DNA from: Alphaproteobacteria bacterium
Lineage (GTDB): Bacteria; Pseudomonadota; Alphaproteobacteria; Reyranellales; Reyranellaceae
Direction of reading: 5' to 3'
Length of the DNA: 64,000 nt
Assembly: GCA_019635875.1 (NCBI GenBank)
Contig: JAHBYP010000003.1
Span: 1 to 64,000, forward strand
The first letter of the stretch is position 1. Each line of letters begins with the position of its first letter. The notes beneath the pieces were generated by a model that saw nothing but the letters and a program-made list of their open reading frames with translations, was not told the DNA's origin and searched no databases. The position numbers and the translations under genes were made by a program. This document shows positions 33,034 through 43,800 of the stretch, piece after piece.

Positions 33034-34182
33034 TTATTCAGCGGCCTGCTTGGTCTCGGGCGGCCGCCATGAGTGCACGTAGCCGTCCCACTCGACGCCC
33101 GCCGGCATCGCGGCGATGTCGAGCGCGTCGCGGGTGTCGAGCATGACCGCGACCTCGTCGGTCTCGGTCCTGCCGCCCTTGGTCGCGGCGTTGAACGCCT
33201 TGGGATGCGGGCCGTGGGTGAAGCCGCTGGGATGCACCGTCATCATCCCGGGATGGATGTTGTCGCGGCTGAAGAAGCTGCCCTTGTGATAGAACAGCAC
33301 CTCGTCGAAATCGTCGTTGTTGTGGAAGAACGGCAGGCGCAGCGCCTCGGGGTCGCTTTCCAACGGCCGCGGCACGAAGGTGCAGACGACGAAGCGGCCG
33401 CTGAGGAACGTGGTGTGCACCGAAGGCGGCAGGTGCGCGCGATGGCTCATGATCGGCCTGATGTCGCGCCAGTTGACGCGCACGACGGAGAGATCGCCGT
33501 GCCAGCCGGTCGCGTCGAGCGGGTTGAACGGATAGGTGATGGTCGAGAGCTGATCGCGCCGCTTGACCACGACGCGCCAGCGCTTCTCGCCCTGCTGCGC
33601 CTTGAAGGCGTCGTCGAGAGAAGGCGTGTCGAGGATCGCCGGATCGAAGATGGCATGGCGGCCGGCGATGCCCTTGTCGGGCAGGGTGAAGTGGTCGTTG
33701 GTCGCCTCGATCATCACCACCATGGTCGAGGCCGACGGCTCCAGGCGCCACATCGTGCCCCTCGGGATCATGATGTAGTCGCCGTCGCGGTACTCCATGT
33801 GGCCGTAGTCGCAGAACAGATGCCCGGCGCCCTCGTGAATGAACAGCAGGTCATCGCCGTCGCTGTTGCGCGCCAGATCGGGCTGCGCCGACTCCAGCCG
33901 CCAGATGCGCATGTGCACGGCCTTGTTCTTCAGCACGTCCTGCGCCGCCCAGGGGCTGCCCTCGGCCTTCACCAGCTTGTTGAGGTCGAAGGCACGCGGA
34001 CGAATCGGGCCTTCGAAGTCGATCCAGTCGGTGGGCTTGTGCGGGTGATGGAACTGCGCCGAGGGGCCGAAGAAGCCCTCCTTGCTGATCTCGCGCTCGT
34101 AGGTGCCCTGAGGCAGCCGCACATGCGCCTGGCGCGAGGCCACGCCCTCGACGCGCGACAGGGGAATCCAGTTCCTGGCCAT
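33034..34182 (-). CDS. hmgA: Homogentisate 1,2-dioxygenase
   Basis: This 382-residue iron(II) enzyme opens the aromatic ring of homogentisate to give maleylacetoacetate. Cupin-fold segments are clear: LLFIHEGAGHLFCDYGHMEY and DYIMIPRGTMWRLEPS in the middle, and FHNNDDFDEVLFYHKGSFF, HPGMMTVHPSGFTHGPHP and YVHSWRPPE towards the end, including the His/Glu iron-ligand candidates in the last third. It belongs to the shorter bacterial branch rather than the 430-450 residue form. The ATG has an AGGAGGA site seven bases upstream. It lies between hppD and fahA on the same strand with family B hairpins on both sides. Confidence 0.92.
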   Translation of the reverse strand: MARNWIPLSRVEGVASRQAHVRLPQGTYEREISKEGFFGPSAQFHHPHKPTDWIDFEGPIRPRAFDLNKLVKAEGSPWAAQDVLKNKAVHMRIWRLESAQPDLARNSDGDDLLFIHEGAGHLFCDYGHMEYRDGDYIMIPRGTMWRLEPSASTMVVMIEATNDHFTLPDKGIAGRHAIFDPAILDTPSLDDAFKAQQGEKRWRVVVKRRDQLSTITYPFNPLDATGWHGDLSVVRVNWRDIRPIMSHRAHLPPSVHTTFLSGRFVVCTFVPRPLESDPEALRLPFFHNNDDFDEVLFYHKGSFFSRDNIHPGMMTVHPSGFTHGPHPKAFNAATKGGRTETDEVAVMLDTRDALDIAAMPAGVEWDGYVHSWRPPETKQAAE

Positions 34183-34202
34183 CGTGTCCTCCTACGTTGC
34201 TT

Positions 34203-34267
34203 GTCATCCCGAGCGCAGCGAGGGATCTAGGAAAGCTGCCTGGATTGCTCGCTGCGCTCGGAATGAC
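34203..34267. repeat. Family B hairpin repeat between hppD and hmgA
   Basis: The arms GTCATCCCGAGCGCAGCGAG and TTGCTCGCTGCGCTCGGAATG surround a short loop, with two mismatches relative to the best copies. It is the second such hairpin inside the tyrosine-catabolic block. Confidence 0.85.
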
Positions 34268-34275
34268 AGGGAGAT

Positions 34276-35355
<1,080 letters not shown>

Positions 35356-35384
35356 GGGAGACCTCCATTGACGGGTCAGGCCAA

Positions 35385-35404
35385 TTGGTTTCAAATGAAA
35401 CTAA
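35385..35404. promoter_or_regulatory. Palindromic operator upstream of hppD, probable MarR site
   Basis: TTGGTTTCAAATGAAACTAA is a 20-base palindrome with GTTTC/GAAAC arms and outer TT/AA pairs, broken only at one outer position. It lies 30 bases upstream of hppD and 49 upstream of the divergent marR-type gene, the classic position for autoregulated MarR control. It probably mediates induction by a tyrosine-pathway intermediate. Confidence 0.7.
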
Positions 35405-35452
35405 TACCGACCGCCGGCGCTGGCAACCCCTGAAGCGACGAAGACCATCCAC

Positions 35453-35917
35453 ATGTCCGACCGACCCGGCCTGCGGCTCGAGCGCTTCCTGCCCTACCGG
35501 CTGTCGATCCTCAGCCAGACCACCAGCGCCGATCTGCATCGCCGCTACTTCGGCCCCTCCCACCTCACCGTCCCGCAGTGGCGGGTGATCGCCGCATTGG
35601 GCCGCTTCGCGCCGCTTTCCGCCTCCGATATCTGCCAACGCACGGTGATGGACAAGGTCACGGTCAGCCGTGCCGTGGCCGGGCTGCGCCGTCGCCGCCT
35701 GATCGAGCAGGCCACCGACGGCACGGACCGCCGCCGCTCCCTGCTTCGGCTCACCCAGCCCGGCCGGGCGATGCACGACCTGATTGTGCCGCTGGCCCTG
35801 GGCTACGAGGCCGAGCTGCTGTCCCAGCTTTCGCCGGCCGAACGCAAGGCGCTGGACGGCCTGCTGGACCGGCTGCTGGAGGCCGCCCGTGTGCTGGCAG
35901 CCCGTCCAGCCCCCTAG
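35453..35917 (+). CDS. MarR-family transcriptional regulator of tyrosine catabolism
   Basis: This 154-residue winged-helix repressor shows the MarR layout: an N-terminal dimerisation helix (LERFLPYRLSILSQTTSADL), helix-turn-helix LSASDICQRTVMDKVTVSRA, and the wing LIEQATDGTDRRRSLLRLT with the DxRxxxL-type D-R-R-R signature. The C-terminal helix closes the dimer. Divergent placement from hppD over a palindrome suggests it represses the tyrosine-degradation operon and itself, as the HpdR/HmgR-type regulators do. The AT-rich TATATGG...GATATATA sequence just downstream (35919-35941) looks like the promoter region of aroQ. Confidence 0.85.
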   Translation: MSDRPGLRLERFLPYRLSILSQTTSADLHRRYFGPSHLTVPQWRVIAALGRFAPLSASDICQRTVMDKVTVSRAVAGLRRRRLIEQATDGTDRRRSLLRLTQPGRAMHDLIVPLALGYEAELLSQLSPAERKALDGLLDRLLEAARVLAARPAP

Positions 35918-35989
35918 ATATATGGTGTCAGGGGATATATAAGGCCATCGCTTGCGTCCGAAAGCGCCACAAAAACAAAGAGATCGACC

Positions 35990-36427
35990 TTGTCACCCGT
36001 GCTGGTCCTCAACGGCCCCAACCTCAACATGCTGGGCAAGCGCCAGCCCGAGATCTATGGCCGCGAGACTCTGGCCGATATCGAAGCCGCCTGCCGCGCC
36101 GAGGCCAAGGGCCTCGACCTGGCCCTGGATTTCTTCCAGAGCAACCACGAAGGCGCACTGGTCGACCGCATCCAGCAGGCGCGCGAGGCCAACAGCGGCA
36201 TCGTCATCAACGCCGGGGCCTACACCCATACCTCGGTGGCCCTGCTCGACGCCCTGAACGCAGCCGAAAAGCCCGTGATCGAGGTCCATCTCTCGAATAT
36301 CTACAAGCGGGAAGAGTTCCGGCATCATTCCTATATCAGCCCGGTGGCCGTGGGCGTGATCTGCGGCTTCGGCAGCCAGGGCTATCTCCTGGCGCTGCGG
36401 GCGATGGCCCGCCTCGTCTCCCGCTGA
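35990..36427 (+). CDS. aroQ: 3-dehydroquinate dehydratase, type II
   Basis: This 145-residue enzyme converts 3-dehydroquinate to 3-dehydroshikimate in aromatic amino acid synthesis. Motifs are complete: [19 protein letters not shown] near the start with the catalytic tyrosine, [49 protein letters not shown] with the catalytic histidine, and [15 protein letters not shown]. It begins with a TTG; a GTG at 35999 is a poorer choice because it would cut the first strand. It is followed by accB and accC on the same strand, an order usual in alphaproteobacteria. Confidence 0.95.
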   Translation: MSPVLVLNGPNLNMLGKRQPEIYGRETLADIEAACRAEAKGLDLALDFFQSNHEGALVDRIQQAREANSGIVINAGAYTHTSVALLDALNAAEKPVIEVHLSNIYKREEFRHHSYISPVAVGVICGFGSQGYLLALRAMARLVSR

Positions 36428-36448
36428 CCTCTCACCAACGGACGGACC

Positions 36449-36928
36449 ATGTCGAGACCCGATGAAGACCTCGCGCTGATCCGCAAGCTGGCCGAGCTGC
36501 TCAACGACAGCGGGCTGGGCGAGATCGAGTACGAAACCAACGGCCGCCGCGTACGTCTGGCCAAGCAGCCGCCCGCGACCACCAGCGCGCCGATCTTCGT
36601 CGGCGGCGGCATGCCGGCCATGGCCTCGGCCCCGGTCGCGGCGGCGAGCGCCGCGCCCTCCTCCGCCGCGAGCGTGGTCGACGACGCCAGCAATCCCGGC
36701 GCGGTGAAGTCGCCGATGGTCGGCACCGCCTACCTCTCGCCCGAGCCGGGCAAGCCGGCCTTCGTCAACATCGGCGACAAGGTCGCGGCCGGACAGACCC
36801 TGCTGATCATCGAGGCGATGAAGACCTTCAACCCGATCAAGGCGCCCAAGGCGGGCACCGTGTCGAAGATCATCATCGGCAACGCCCAGCCGGTGGAATT
36901 CGGCCAGGTGCTGCTGATCGTGGACTGA
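36449..36928 (+). CDS. accB: Acetyl-CoA carboxylase biotin carboxyl carrier protein
   Basis: This 159-residue carrier subunit of acetyl-CoA carboxylase moves carboxybiotin between the two active sites in fatty acid synthesis. The N-terminal helix region (LIRKLAELLNDSGLGEIEYE) is followed by an Ala/Pro-rich linker (45-80) and the biotinyl domain with the biotinylated K125 in EAMKTFNPIKA. Here the usual EAMKMMN is EAMKTFN, a common variant. It starts 22 bases after aroQ and ends five bases before accC, so the three form one operon. Confidence 0.95.
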   Translation: MSRPDEDLALIRKLAELLNDSGLGEIEYETNGRRVRLAKQPPATTSAPIFVGGGMPAMASAPVAAASAAPSSAASVVDDASNPGAVKSPMVGTAYLSPEPGKPAFVNIGDKVAAGQTLLIIEAMKTFNPIKAPKAGTVSKIIIGNAQPVEFGQVLLIVD

Positions 36929-36933
36929 GAACG

Positions 36934-38277
36934 ATGTTCGAGAAGGTCCTCATCGCCAACCGCGGCGAGATCGCGCTGCGGGTCCATCGCGCCTGCAAGG
37001 AGATGGGCATCGAGACGGTGGCGATCCACTCGACCGCCGACTCCGATGCCATGCACGTGCGCCTGGCCGACGAATCGGTCTGCATCGGCCCGCCGCCGGC
37101 GCGCGAGAGCTATCTCAACATCCCCGCCATCCTGTCGGCCGCGACCATTGCCGGCGTCGACGCCATCCACCCCGGCTACGGCTTCCTGAGCGAGAACGCG
37201 CGCTTCGCCGAGCTGGTCGAGGAGCACGGCTTCACCTTCATCGGCCCGACGCCCGAGCACATCCGCATGATGGGCGACAAGATCGTCGCCAAGCAGACGG
37301 CCGAGAAGCTCGGCCTGCCGCTGGTGCCCGGCTCGCCCGGCCCGGTCGACTCGCTCGACGAGGTCAGGGCGCTGGGCGCCAGGATCGGCTACCCGGTGCT
37401 GGTCAAAGCGGTGGCCGGCGGCGGCGGGCGCGGCATGAAGGTGATCGACAGCGCCGAAGCGGCCGAGGAAGCCTTCACGCTCGCGCGCCAGGAAGCCACC
37501 GCGGCCTTCGGCAACGGCTCGGTCTATGTCGAGAAGTATCTCGGCAAGCCGCGCCACATCGAGATCCAGATTCTCGCCGACACCCACGGCAATTGCGTGC
37601 ATCTGGGCGAGCGCGACTGCTCGCTGCAGCGCCGCCACCAGAAGGTGCTGGAGGAGACGCCCTCGCCGGCGCTCAACCGCGAGACCCGCGAGCGCATCGG
37701 CAATCTGGCGTCGGCCGCCATCGGCAGGATGGGCTATCGCGGCGCCGGCACGCTGGAGTTTCTGTACCAGGACGGCGAGTTCTACTTCATCGAGATGAAC
37801 ACCCGCCTGCAGGTCGAGCACCCGATCACCGAGGCGATCACCGGCATCGATCTGGTGCGCGAGCAGATCCGCATCGCCGCCGGCGCGCCGTTGGGCTTCA
37901 CCCAGGCCGACATCAAGTTCTCGGGCCACGCCATCGAATGCCGGGTCAACGCCGAGAACCCCGAGACCTTCGTGCCCTGCCCCGGCCTGGTCACCGACTA
38001 CCATCCGCCCGGCGGCTTGGGCGTGCGCGTCGACAGCGGGCTGTACACCGGCTACCGCATGCCGCCCTACTACGACAGCCTGGTCGCCAAGCTGATCGTC
38101 TCGGGCAGCAGCCGCAACGAGTGCCTGATGCGCCTGCGCCGCGCACTGGGCGAATACGTCATCGGCGGCATCGAGACCACCATCCCGCTGCACCAGCGCA
38201 TCATCGCCCAGCAGGGCTTCGTCGACGGCGAGTACGACATCCACTGGCTGGAACGACTGGTCGGCCTCAAGAAGTGA
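36934..38277 (+). CDS. accC: Acetyl-CoA carboxylase biotin carboxylase subunit
   Basis: This 447-residue ATP-grasp enzyme carboxylates biotin on AccB using bicarbonate and ATP. Landmarks are [18 protein letters not shown] at the start, [16 protein letters not shown], the glycine-rich ATP loop [52 protein letters not shown] and [22 protein letters not shown]. The length is typical. It lies five bases downstream of accB, as in most bacteria, and ahead of the aat gene after a 58-base gap. Confidence 0.96.
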   Translation: MFEKVLIANRGEIALRVHRACKEMGIETVAIHSTADSDAMHVRLADESVCIGPPPARESYLNIPAILSAATIAGVDAIHPGYGFLSENARFAELVEEHGFTFIGPTPEHIRMMGDKIVAKQTAEKLGLPLVPGSPGPVDSLDEVRALGARIGYPVLVKAVAGGGGRGMKVIDSAEAAEEAFTLARQEATAAFGNGSVYVEKYLGKPRHIEIQILADTHGNCVHLGERDCSLQRRHQKVLEETPSPALNRETRERIGNLASAAIGRMGYRGAGTLEFLYQDGEFYFIEMNTRLQVEHPITEAITGIDLVREQIRIAAGAPLGFTQADIKFSGHAIECRVNAENPETFVPCPGLVTDYHPPGGLGVRVDSGLYTGYRMPPYYDSLVAKLIVSGSSRNECLMRLRRALGEYVIGGIETTIPLHQRIIAQQGFVDGEYDIHWLERLVGLKK

Positions 38278-38335
38278 GCAATCGCAGGCGTCGTCCGCCG
38301 TTGCATATTCGGCGGCCGCGCGCGACCTTGCGTCC

Positions 38336-38989
38336 ATGAACGATTTCACGCCGGAGCTTCTGCTGCGCGCCTATTGCGCCGGGATCTTCCCGATGGGCGA
38401 GACGCGCGGCGATCCGACGCTGTACTGGGTCGATCCCGAGAAGCGCGCCATCATCGAGCTCGACCAGTTCCATCTGCCGCGCCGGCTGGCGCGCACGGTG
38501 CGCAACGGACCGTTCGAGGTCAGCTGCGATCGCGATTTCGAGGGCGTGATGCGCGCCTGCGCGGCACCGCGGCGCTACCAGAACGAAAGCTGGATCAACC
38601 GGCCGATCATCGAGCTTTATACCGGCCTGTTCCGCCGTGGCTTCGCCCATTCCGTCGAGTGCCGCATCGACGGCGAGCTGGTCGGTGGCCTATACGGCGT
38701 GTCGATCAACGGCGCGTTCTTCGGCGAGAGCATGTTCAGCCGGGTCCGCGATGCCAGCAAGGTGGCGCTGGTGCATCTCGTGGCCCGACTGATCAAGGGC
38801 GGCTTCAGCCTGCTCGACTGCCAGTTCATGACCGAGCATCTGCGCCAGTTCGGAACGACGGAGATTCCGCGCGCCGAATACCGGGCGCGGCTGGAGCGCG
38901 CGATCGCCGCGCGCGCGCATTTCTACCTGGAGCTGGGCGGCACGGAAGCCTGCGGAATCGTCACGCAGGCCAGGACCCACACGTCGTAG
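38336..38989 (+). CDS. aat: Leucyl/phenylalanyl-tRNA--protein transferase
   Basis: This 217-residue N-end rule enzyme adds Leu or Phe to proteins with N-terminal Arg or Lys, marking them for ClpS-ClpAP. Motifs include [52 protein letters not shown], TWINxxxxxAY-type [65 protein letters not shown]. Its product fits the clpS and clpA genes also in this window. The 3' end overlaps the convergent DUF2155 gene by 67 bases. Confidence 0.93.
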   Translation: MNDFTPELLLRAYCAGIFPMGETRGDPTLYWVDPEKRAIIELDQFHLPRRLARTVRNGPFEVSCDRDFEGVMRACAAPRRYQNESWINRPIIELYTGLFRRGFAHSVECRIDGELVGGLYGVSINGAFFGESMFSRVRDASKVALVHLVARLIKGGFSLLDCQFMTEHLRQFGTTEIPRAEYRARLERAIAARAHFYLELGGTEACGIVTQARTHTS

Positions 38990-39402
38990 ACCGAGCTGTC
39001 GAGCGCCGAGAGCGCCGGCGAGGAGGCGAACATCCAGCCCGAAAAAAGCTTCTCGGCCGCCTGCGCCGGCTTGTTGTCGGTGATGGTGAGGAACGCCACC
39101 GAATCGGGCGTCGCCTCGGGCGTGTTGACCAGGCACTCGGCGGCGTCGATGCGCAGGGTGCCGAAGCGCACCATGTCGCCTACCGCGACCACGACCTCGC
39201 GGGTGCGCGTCGTGACCTTGTCGAGCGCCTGCAGCTTGACGGCGCGACGCTGCCCCTCGGGCGCGGCGGGCGAGCGTTGCAGCGGCTTGAAGTCGTCGAT
39301 CGGCGGCAACGTGATCGACGGCCCGTCGCGGGACTGCGCCAGGACCGTCGTGCTCCACGCCACCGCGCACGCCATCAGGGCGGCGCGCCATCGCATCGTC
39401 AT
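38923..39402 (-). CDS. DUF2155 secreted protein
   Basis: This 159-residue periplasmic protein of the alphaproteobacterial DUF2155 family has a signal peptide (1-22). The conserved domain includes [52 protein letters not shown] and [28 protein letters not shown]. The function is unknown; the gene nearly always sits near aat or the NDUFA12-like gene. Its ATG overlaps the stop of the 79-residue protein gene (ATGA). It overlaps the aat 3' end by 67 bases on the opposite strand. Confidence 0.88.
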   Translation of the reverse strand: MTMRWRAALMACAVAWSTTVLAQSRDGPSITLPPIDDFKPLQRSPAAPEGQRRAVKLQALDKVTTRTREVVVAVGDMVRFGTLRIDAAECLVNTPEATPDSVAFLTITDNKPAQAAEKLFSGWMFASSPALSALDSSVYDVWVLACVTIPQASVPPSSR

Positions 39403-39638
39403 TCGTCGGGCTTGGCGGGCGGCGCGTCGGCGGCGGCCGCCTCGACGAGATCGTGGAACACCGCGCGGATCTGCGCCGGATCGCAGCCCATGAGCACGCC
39501 GTCCTCAACGGCATCGGCGATCATGGCGCGGATCTCGTCGAGGTTCTCGTTGAGCACCTTGATCTTCTCGAGGCACGACACCGGCTTGCCGTCGGGCTGC
39601 AGCCACACCGGCGCGGCCGAATTCTGGCCGCCGCTCAC
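39399..39638 (-). CDS. Conserved small protein of unknown function in the mlaD-DUF2155 chain
   Basis: This 79-residue acidic, probably cytoplasmic protein lacks a signal or membrane segment. The core (PVWLQPDGKPVSCLEKIKVL, then helices NENLDEIRAMIADAVEDGVL and DPAQIRAVFHDLVEA) looks like a small helical fold. It begins with GTG overlapping the mlaD stop (GTGA) and ends overlapping the DUF2155 start (ATGA), so both flanking genes are translationally coupled to it. This tight coupling between a lipid-transport gene and a periplasmic gene suggests a real functional unit. I do not recognise a family. Confidence 0.75.
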   Translation of the reverse strand: MSGGQNSAAPVWLQPDGKPVSCLEKIKVLNENLDEIRAMIADAVEDGVLMGCDPAQIRAVFHDLVEAAAADAPPAKPDE

Positions 39639-40150
39639 TGCTTGCCTCCCGGGGCGGGTGCGGGTGCGGGCGTCGGGGCCGGCGCGGGCGGCGCGCCGGC
39701 CGGTGGCGAGGAGCCGACACCGCCGAAGATCAGGCGGGCGATCAGGTCGGCGAGCAGGATCGATCCCTGGGTCTTGCTGATGCGGCTGCCGTCAGCGAGG
39801 AACTGGTTGCTGCCGCCGGGTTCGAGCAGGATCACCATGCCGCCGAGCAGCGACTCGCTGACGATGCGCGCGAAGGTGTCGGCCGGCAGCTTCACGTCGC
39901 GCCGGATCGACATGCGCACGACGGCGTTGAATTCCTTGTCCAGTTCCAGGCCGGTCACCGTGCCGACCTTGATGCCCGACAGCGTCACGTCGGAGCCGCG
40001 CTTCAGCCCGTCGGCACGATCGAAGCGCGCGACGATCTCGTAGCCGCTCGGCGTCGAGGCCTCGGTCGTCGTGAAGGCGTAGATGACGAAGATGCCGGCG
40101 ACGCACAGCACGAGGGCGCCGATGATCGTCTCCACGATATTGCGTCCCAA
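39635..40150 (-). CDS. mlaD: MlaD-like phospholipid-transport substrate-binding protein
   Basis: This 171-residue MCE-domain protein is anchored by one N-terminal helix (IVETIIGALVLCVAGIFVIY) and holds phospholipid in the periplasm for the Mla retrograde transport system. The MCE core runs from GYEIVARFDRADGLKRGSDV through VTLSGIKVGTVTGLEL to SLLGGMVILLEPGG. A Pro/Ala-rich tail follows. The start is assigned to a TTG at 40150 because GGAGG lies five bases upstream and the N-terminus MGRNIVET is typical of MlaD. The partner genes mlaE, mlaF, mlaB and mlaC are not in the window, so they must be elsewhere. Confidence 0.88.
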   Translation of the reverse strand: MGRNIVETIIGALVLCVAGIFVIYAFTTTEASTPSGYEIVARFDRADGLKRGSDVTLSGIKVGTVTGLELDKEFNAVVRMSIRRDVKLPADTFARIVSESLLGGMVILLEPGGSNQFLADGSRISKTQGSILLADLIARLIFGGVGSSPPAGAPPAPAPTPAPAPAPGGKQ

Positions 40151-40217
40151 CCCAACCTCCGAACCGTTCAGTGCATGGCAGTATACAATGATGGCCGCAC
40201 GAGGACGAACGCGTGGC

Positions 40218-40574
40218 TCAGTCGGGTTTCCACGCCTCGTAGTCGCCGGTCGCCCGGGCGCGGCGCCCGACTCCCGCCACGCTGCCGGCCGGATGGTAGG
40301 CCATCGCCGTGCCGCTTGGATTGGGACGATGCGCCTGTTCCCAGGGCTTGCGCGGCAGGCCGCCCGGCGGCGGCGGTTCGGCCACGGTGTGATGCAGCCA
40401 GCCATGCCAATCGGGCGGCACGCGGCTGGCTTCCGCCTCACCGCGATAGAGCACCCAGCGCTTCTGGCGACGCCCGGCCGGCGTCCTGCGTTCGCGGTAG
40501 TATCGATTGCCCTGCGAGTCTTCGCCGACGAGTTCGCCGCGCAGCCACGTGAAGAGGCGTGTGCCCACCGTCAT
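40218..40574 (-). CDS. NADH:ubiquinone oxidoreductase NDUFA12-family accessory subunit
   Basis: This 118-residue homologue of the NDUFA12 (B17.2) accessory subunit of complex I, found in alphaproteobacteria and mitochondria, shows the GTRLFTWLRGELVGEDSQGNRYY start and the RRWVLYRGEAEASRVPPDWHGWLHHT core (written here with the usual WHGWLHH motif). It is soluble and assembles at the complex I peripheral arm. It starts the chain NDUFA12-mlaD-79 aa protein-DUF2155, separated from mlaD by 67 bases. The complex I genes themselves are not in this window. Confidence 0.92.
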   Translation of the reverse strand: MTVGTRLFTWLRGELVGEDSQGNRYYRERRTPAGRRQKRWVLYRGEAEASRVPPDWHGWLHHTVAEPPPPGGLPRKPWEQAHRPNPSGTAMAYHPAGSVAGVGRRARATGDYEAWKPD

Positions 40575-40717
40575 CGACCTTCCCCGATCCGCGAAAACAT
40601 CACGCGTGGCGCTGCTTGTAGCGTCGCGCGTCGTGTCCCGCAATGTGTGGTGATCGTCGTCATCGCTGTCGATTGCCGCGCGTCGCACGGCCTCGTGCGA
40701 TGGTGTTGCGCGTCTGC

Positions 40718-40788
40718 ATCATGTAGTATCATGATCGCGCGTGTGCACAAAATATTGTTGCGCTCTCAAGATTTTGTAATCTAGTATC
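40718..40788. promoter_or_regulatory. Palindromic sites upstream of nrdJ, candidate NrdR-type control region
   Basis: An AT-richer stretch holds the perfect palindrome ATCATGTAGTATCATGAT (40718-40735; arms ATCATG/CATGAT), a partially symmetric ACAAAATATTGT (40747-40758), and a second TAGTATC heptamer (40782-40788, inside CTAGTATCTTAAG). Such AT-rich paired palindromes upstream of ribonucleotide reductase genes are typical of NrdR boxes, but the match to the consensus is loose and the spacing of 27 bp between centres is not a perfect multiple of a helical turn. No cobalamin riboswitch is recognisable. Confidence 0.35.
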
Positions 40789-40866
40789 TTAAGACGTCCA
40801 TATGTGCGATTGCGATTTTGGAGGCGCGGCACATCGAAGGACGATTTGCGGGGGCCCAAGCGGTCG

Positions 40867-43800
40867 ATGCGTTTCGTACGTCGTCATACTACAGAAGGTG
40901 AGTCGCCCTATGCGCGACTGCCCTTCCGTGCGGCGACGTCGGAGATCCGCAATCCCGACGGCTCGATCATCTTCCGTCACGCCGACATCGATGTTCCGGC
41001 CGACTGGTCGCAGGTCGCCTGCGATATCCTCGCGCAGAAGTACTTCCGCCGTGCCGGCGTGCCCGCCGCATTGATGAGTGTGCGTGAGGCCGACGTGCCG
41101 TCCTTCCTGTGGCGGCGCGTGCCCGACGAGAGTGGGCTCGCAGCGCTGCCGAAGGAACAGCGCTACGTCGGCGAGCGCGACGCGCGTCAGGTCTTCGATC
41201 GTCTCGCGGGCACCTGGACCTATTGGGGCTGGAAGGGTGGCTACTTCGACAGCGAGCAGGACGCGCACGCCTTCCACGACGAGCTGCGCTTCATGCTGGC
41301 GAGCCAGATGTGCGCGCCCAACTCGCCGCAATGGTTCAATACCGGACTGCACTGGGCCTACGGCATCGACGGTCCGGCACAGGGACATTTCTACACCGAC
41401 CACCGCACCGGCGAGACGCTGGAGAGCCCGTCTTCCTACGAGCGGCCGCAGCCGCACGCCTGCTTCATCCAGAGCGTCGCCGACGATCTGGTGAACGAAG
41501 GTGGCATCATGGACCTGTGGGTCCGCGAGACGCGCCTGTTCAAGTACGGCTCGGGCACCGGCAGCAACTTCTCGGCGCTGCGCGGCCAGGGCGAGAAGCT
41601 GTCGGGCGGCGGCAAGTCGTCCGGCCTGATGAGCTTCCTGCGCATCGGCGATCGCGCCGCGGGCGCGATCAAGTCGGGCGGCACGACGCGGCGCGCGGCC
41701 AAGATGGTCGTGGTCGACGTCGATCATCCCGACATCGAGGCGTTCATCGACTGGAAGGTGGCGGAGGAGCGCAAGGTCGCCGCCCTCGTCGCCGGCTCCA
41801 AGCTCGCCAATCGCCACCTCAACGCCGTGCTGCGCGCCTGCTTCACCGCGGATGCCGAGGGCGACGCCGCCTTCGACCCGGCACGCAACGCGACGCTGCG
41901 CCGCGAGATCGTCGCCGCGCGCAAATCGCAGATCCCCGAGAACTACATCCAGCGCGTCATCCAGTTCGCGCGCCAGGGCTATCGGCACATCGAGTTCCCG
42001 GAGTTCGACACGGACTGGGAGTCGGAGGCCTATGCCACGGTCTCCGGCCAGAACGCCAACAACACGGTGCGCGTCACCGACGCCTTCCTCGAGGCCGTCG
42101 CCAAGGACGCACCGTGGAACCTGGTTCGCCGCACCGACGGCGGCGTGGCCAGGACGGTACCGGCGCGCGAGCTGTGGGAGCGGGTCTCGCTGGCGGCCTG
42201 GATGTCCGCCGATCCCGGCGTGCAGTTCGACACCACGATCAACCAGTGGCACACCTGTCCGGAATCGGGCCGCATCAACGCCTCGAACCCGTGCTCCGAG
42301 TACATGTTCCTCGACGACACAGCCTGCAATCTGGCGTCGCTGAACCTGATGCGCTTCCGCCGCCCCGACGGCAGCTTCGACATCGACAGCTTCGAGCACG
42401 CCACCCGGCTGTGGACGGTGGTGCTCGAGATCTCGGTGATGATGGCGCAGTACCCCTCGAAGCGCATCGCCGAGCTGTCCTACGCCTACCGCACGCTGGG
42501 CCTGGGCTACGCCAATCTCGGCGCGCTGCTGATGGCCGGCGGCATGGGCTACGACAGCGACCGCGGCCGTGCCACCTGCGCCGCCATCACCGCCCTGATG
42601 ACCGGCGTCGCCTACGCCACCTCGGCCGAGATGTCGGCGGAGATGGGGCCCTTCCCAGGCTTCGGCGCCAACCGCGAGGCGATGCTGCGGGTGATCCGCA
42701 ATCATCGGCGGGCGGCGCGCGGCGAGAGCACGGGCTACGAGGGTCTGTCGATCACGCCGGTGCCGCTGGACATTGCCAACTGCCCGCAGCGCGTGCTGGC
42801 CGACGCCGCCGCGCGCGCCTGGGACGACGCGCTGGAGCTCGGCGCCGCGCACGGCTTCCGCAATGCGCAGGTCTCGGTGATCGCGCCGACCGGAACGATC
42901 GGTCTGCTGATGGATTGCGACACGACTGGCATCGAGCCGGACTTTGCCTTGGTGAAGTTCAAGAAGCTCGCCGGCGGCGGCTATTTTCGCATCATCAATC
43001 AGACGGTCCCCGCCGCCCTTGCCCGCCTGGGCTACGGTGATCCCGCGATCAAGTCGATCATCGCCTACGCCGTCGGCCACGGCACGCTCTCCGGCGCCCC
43101 CCACATCAATCCAGAAAGCCTGCGCGCCCGTGGCCTCGACGAGACGATGATGGCCAAGGTGGAGAAGGCGGCCGCCGACGCCTTCGACATCCGCTTCGCC
43201 TTCAGCCGCTGGAACCTGGGCGACGCATTCTGCCGCGAGCGGCTGGGGCTGGACGAGGCAAAGCTCAACGATCCCAAGCTCGATCTGCTGCCGCTGCTCG
43301 GCTTCTCGAAGGCCGAGATCGAAGCGGCCAACCTGCACGTCTGCGGCGCGATGAGCCTGGAAGGCGCGCCCGGCCTGCGCAGCGAGCATCTGCCGGTGTT
43401 CGACTGCGCCACGCCGTGCGGCCGCAGCGGCACGCGTTCGCTGTCGACCGAGGCGCACATCCGGATGATGGCGGCGGCGCAGCCCTTCATCACCGGCGCG
43501 ATCTCCAAGACCATCAACATGCCCAACGCGGCCACGGTCGAGGATTGCCGCGCCGCCTACGAGCTCTCCTGGAAGCTCGGCCTGAAGGCCAACGCGCTGT
43601 ATCGCGACGGCTCGAAGCTGTCGCAGCCGCTGGCGGCAATGTGGCTGCCGGAATCCGCCAACGACGACGAGCTCGACACCAGCACCCGCACCCCGGCGCA
43701 GCAGGCCACGGTGATCGCCGAACGCATCGTCGAGCGGATCGTCGAGCGCGAGGTCAGCGGCCGGCGCGAACGGCTGCCGCAGCGCCGCAAAGGCTACACC

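Noticed and set aside
40590-40866. A cobalamin riboswitch upstream of nrdJ
   Set aside because: Despite the B12-dependent enzyme, no B12-box-like core or long structured leader was recognisable; the region instead holds AT-rich palindromes.
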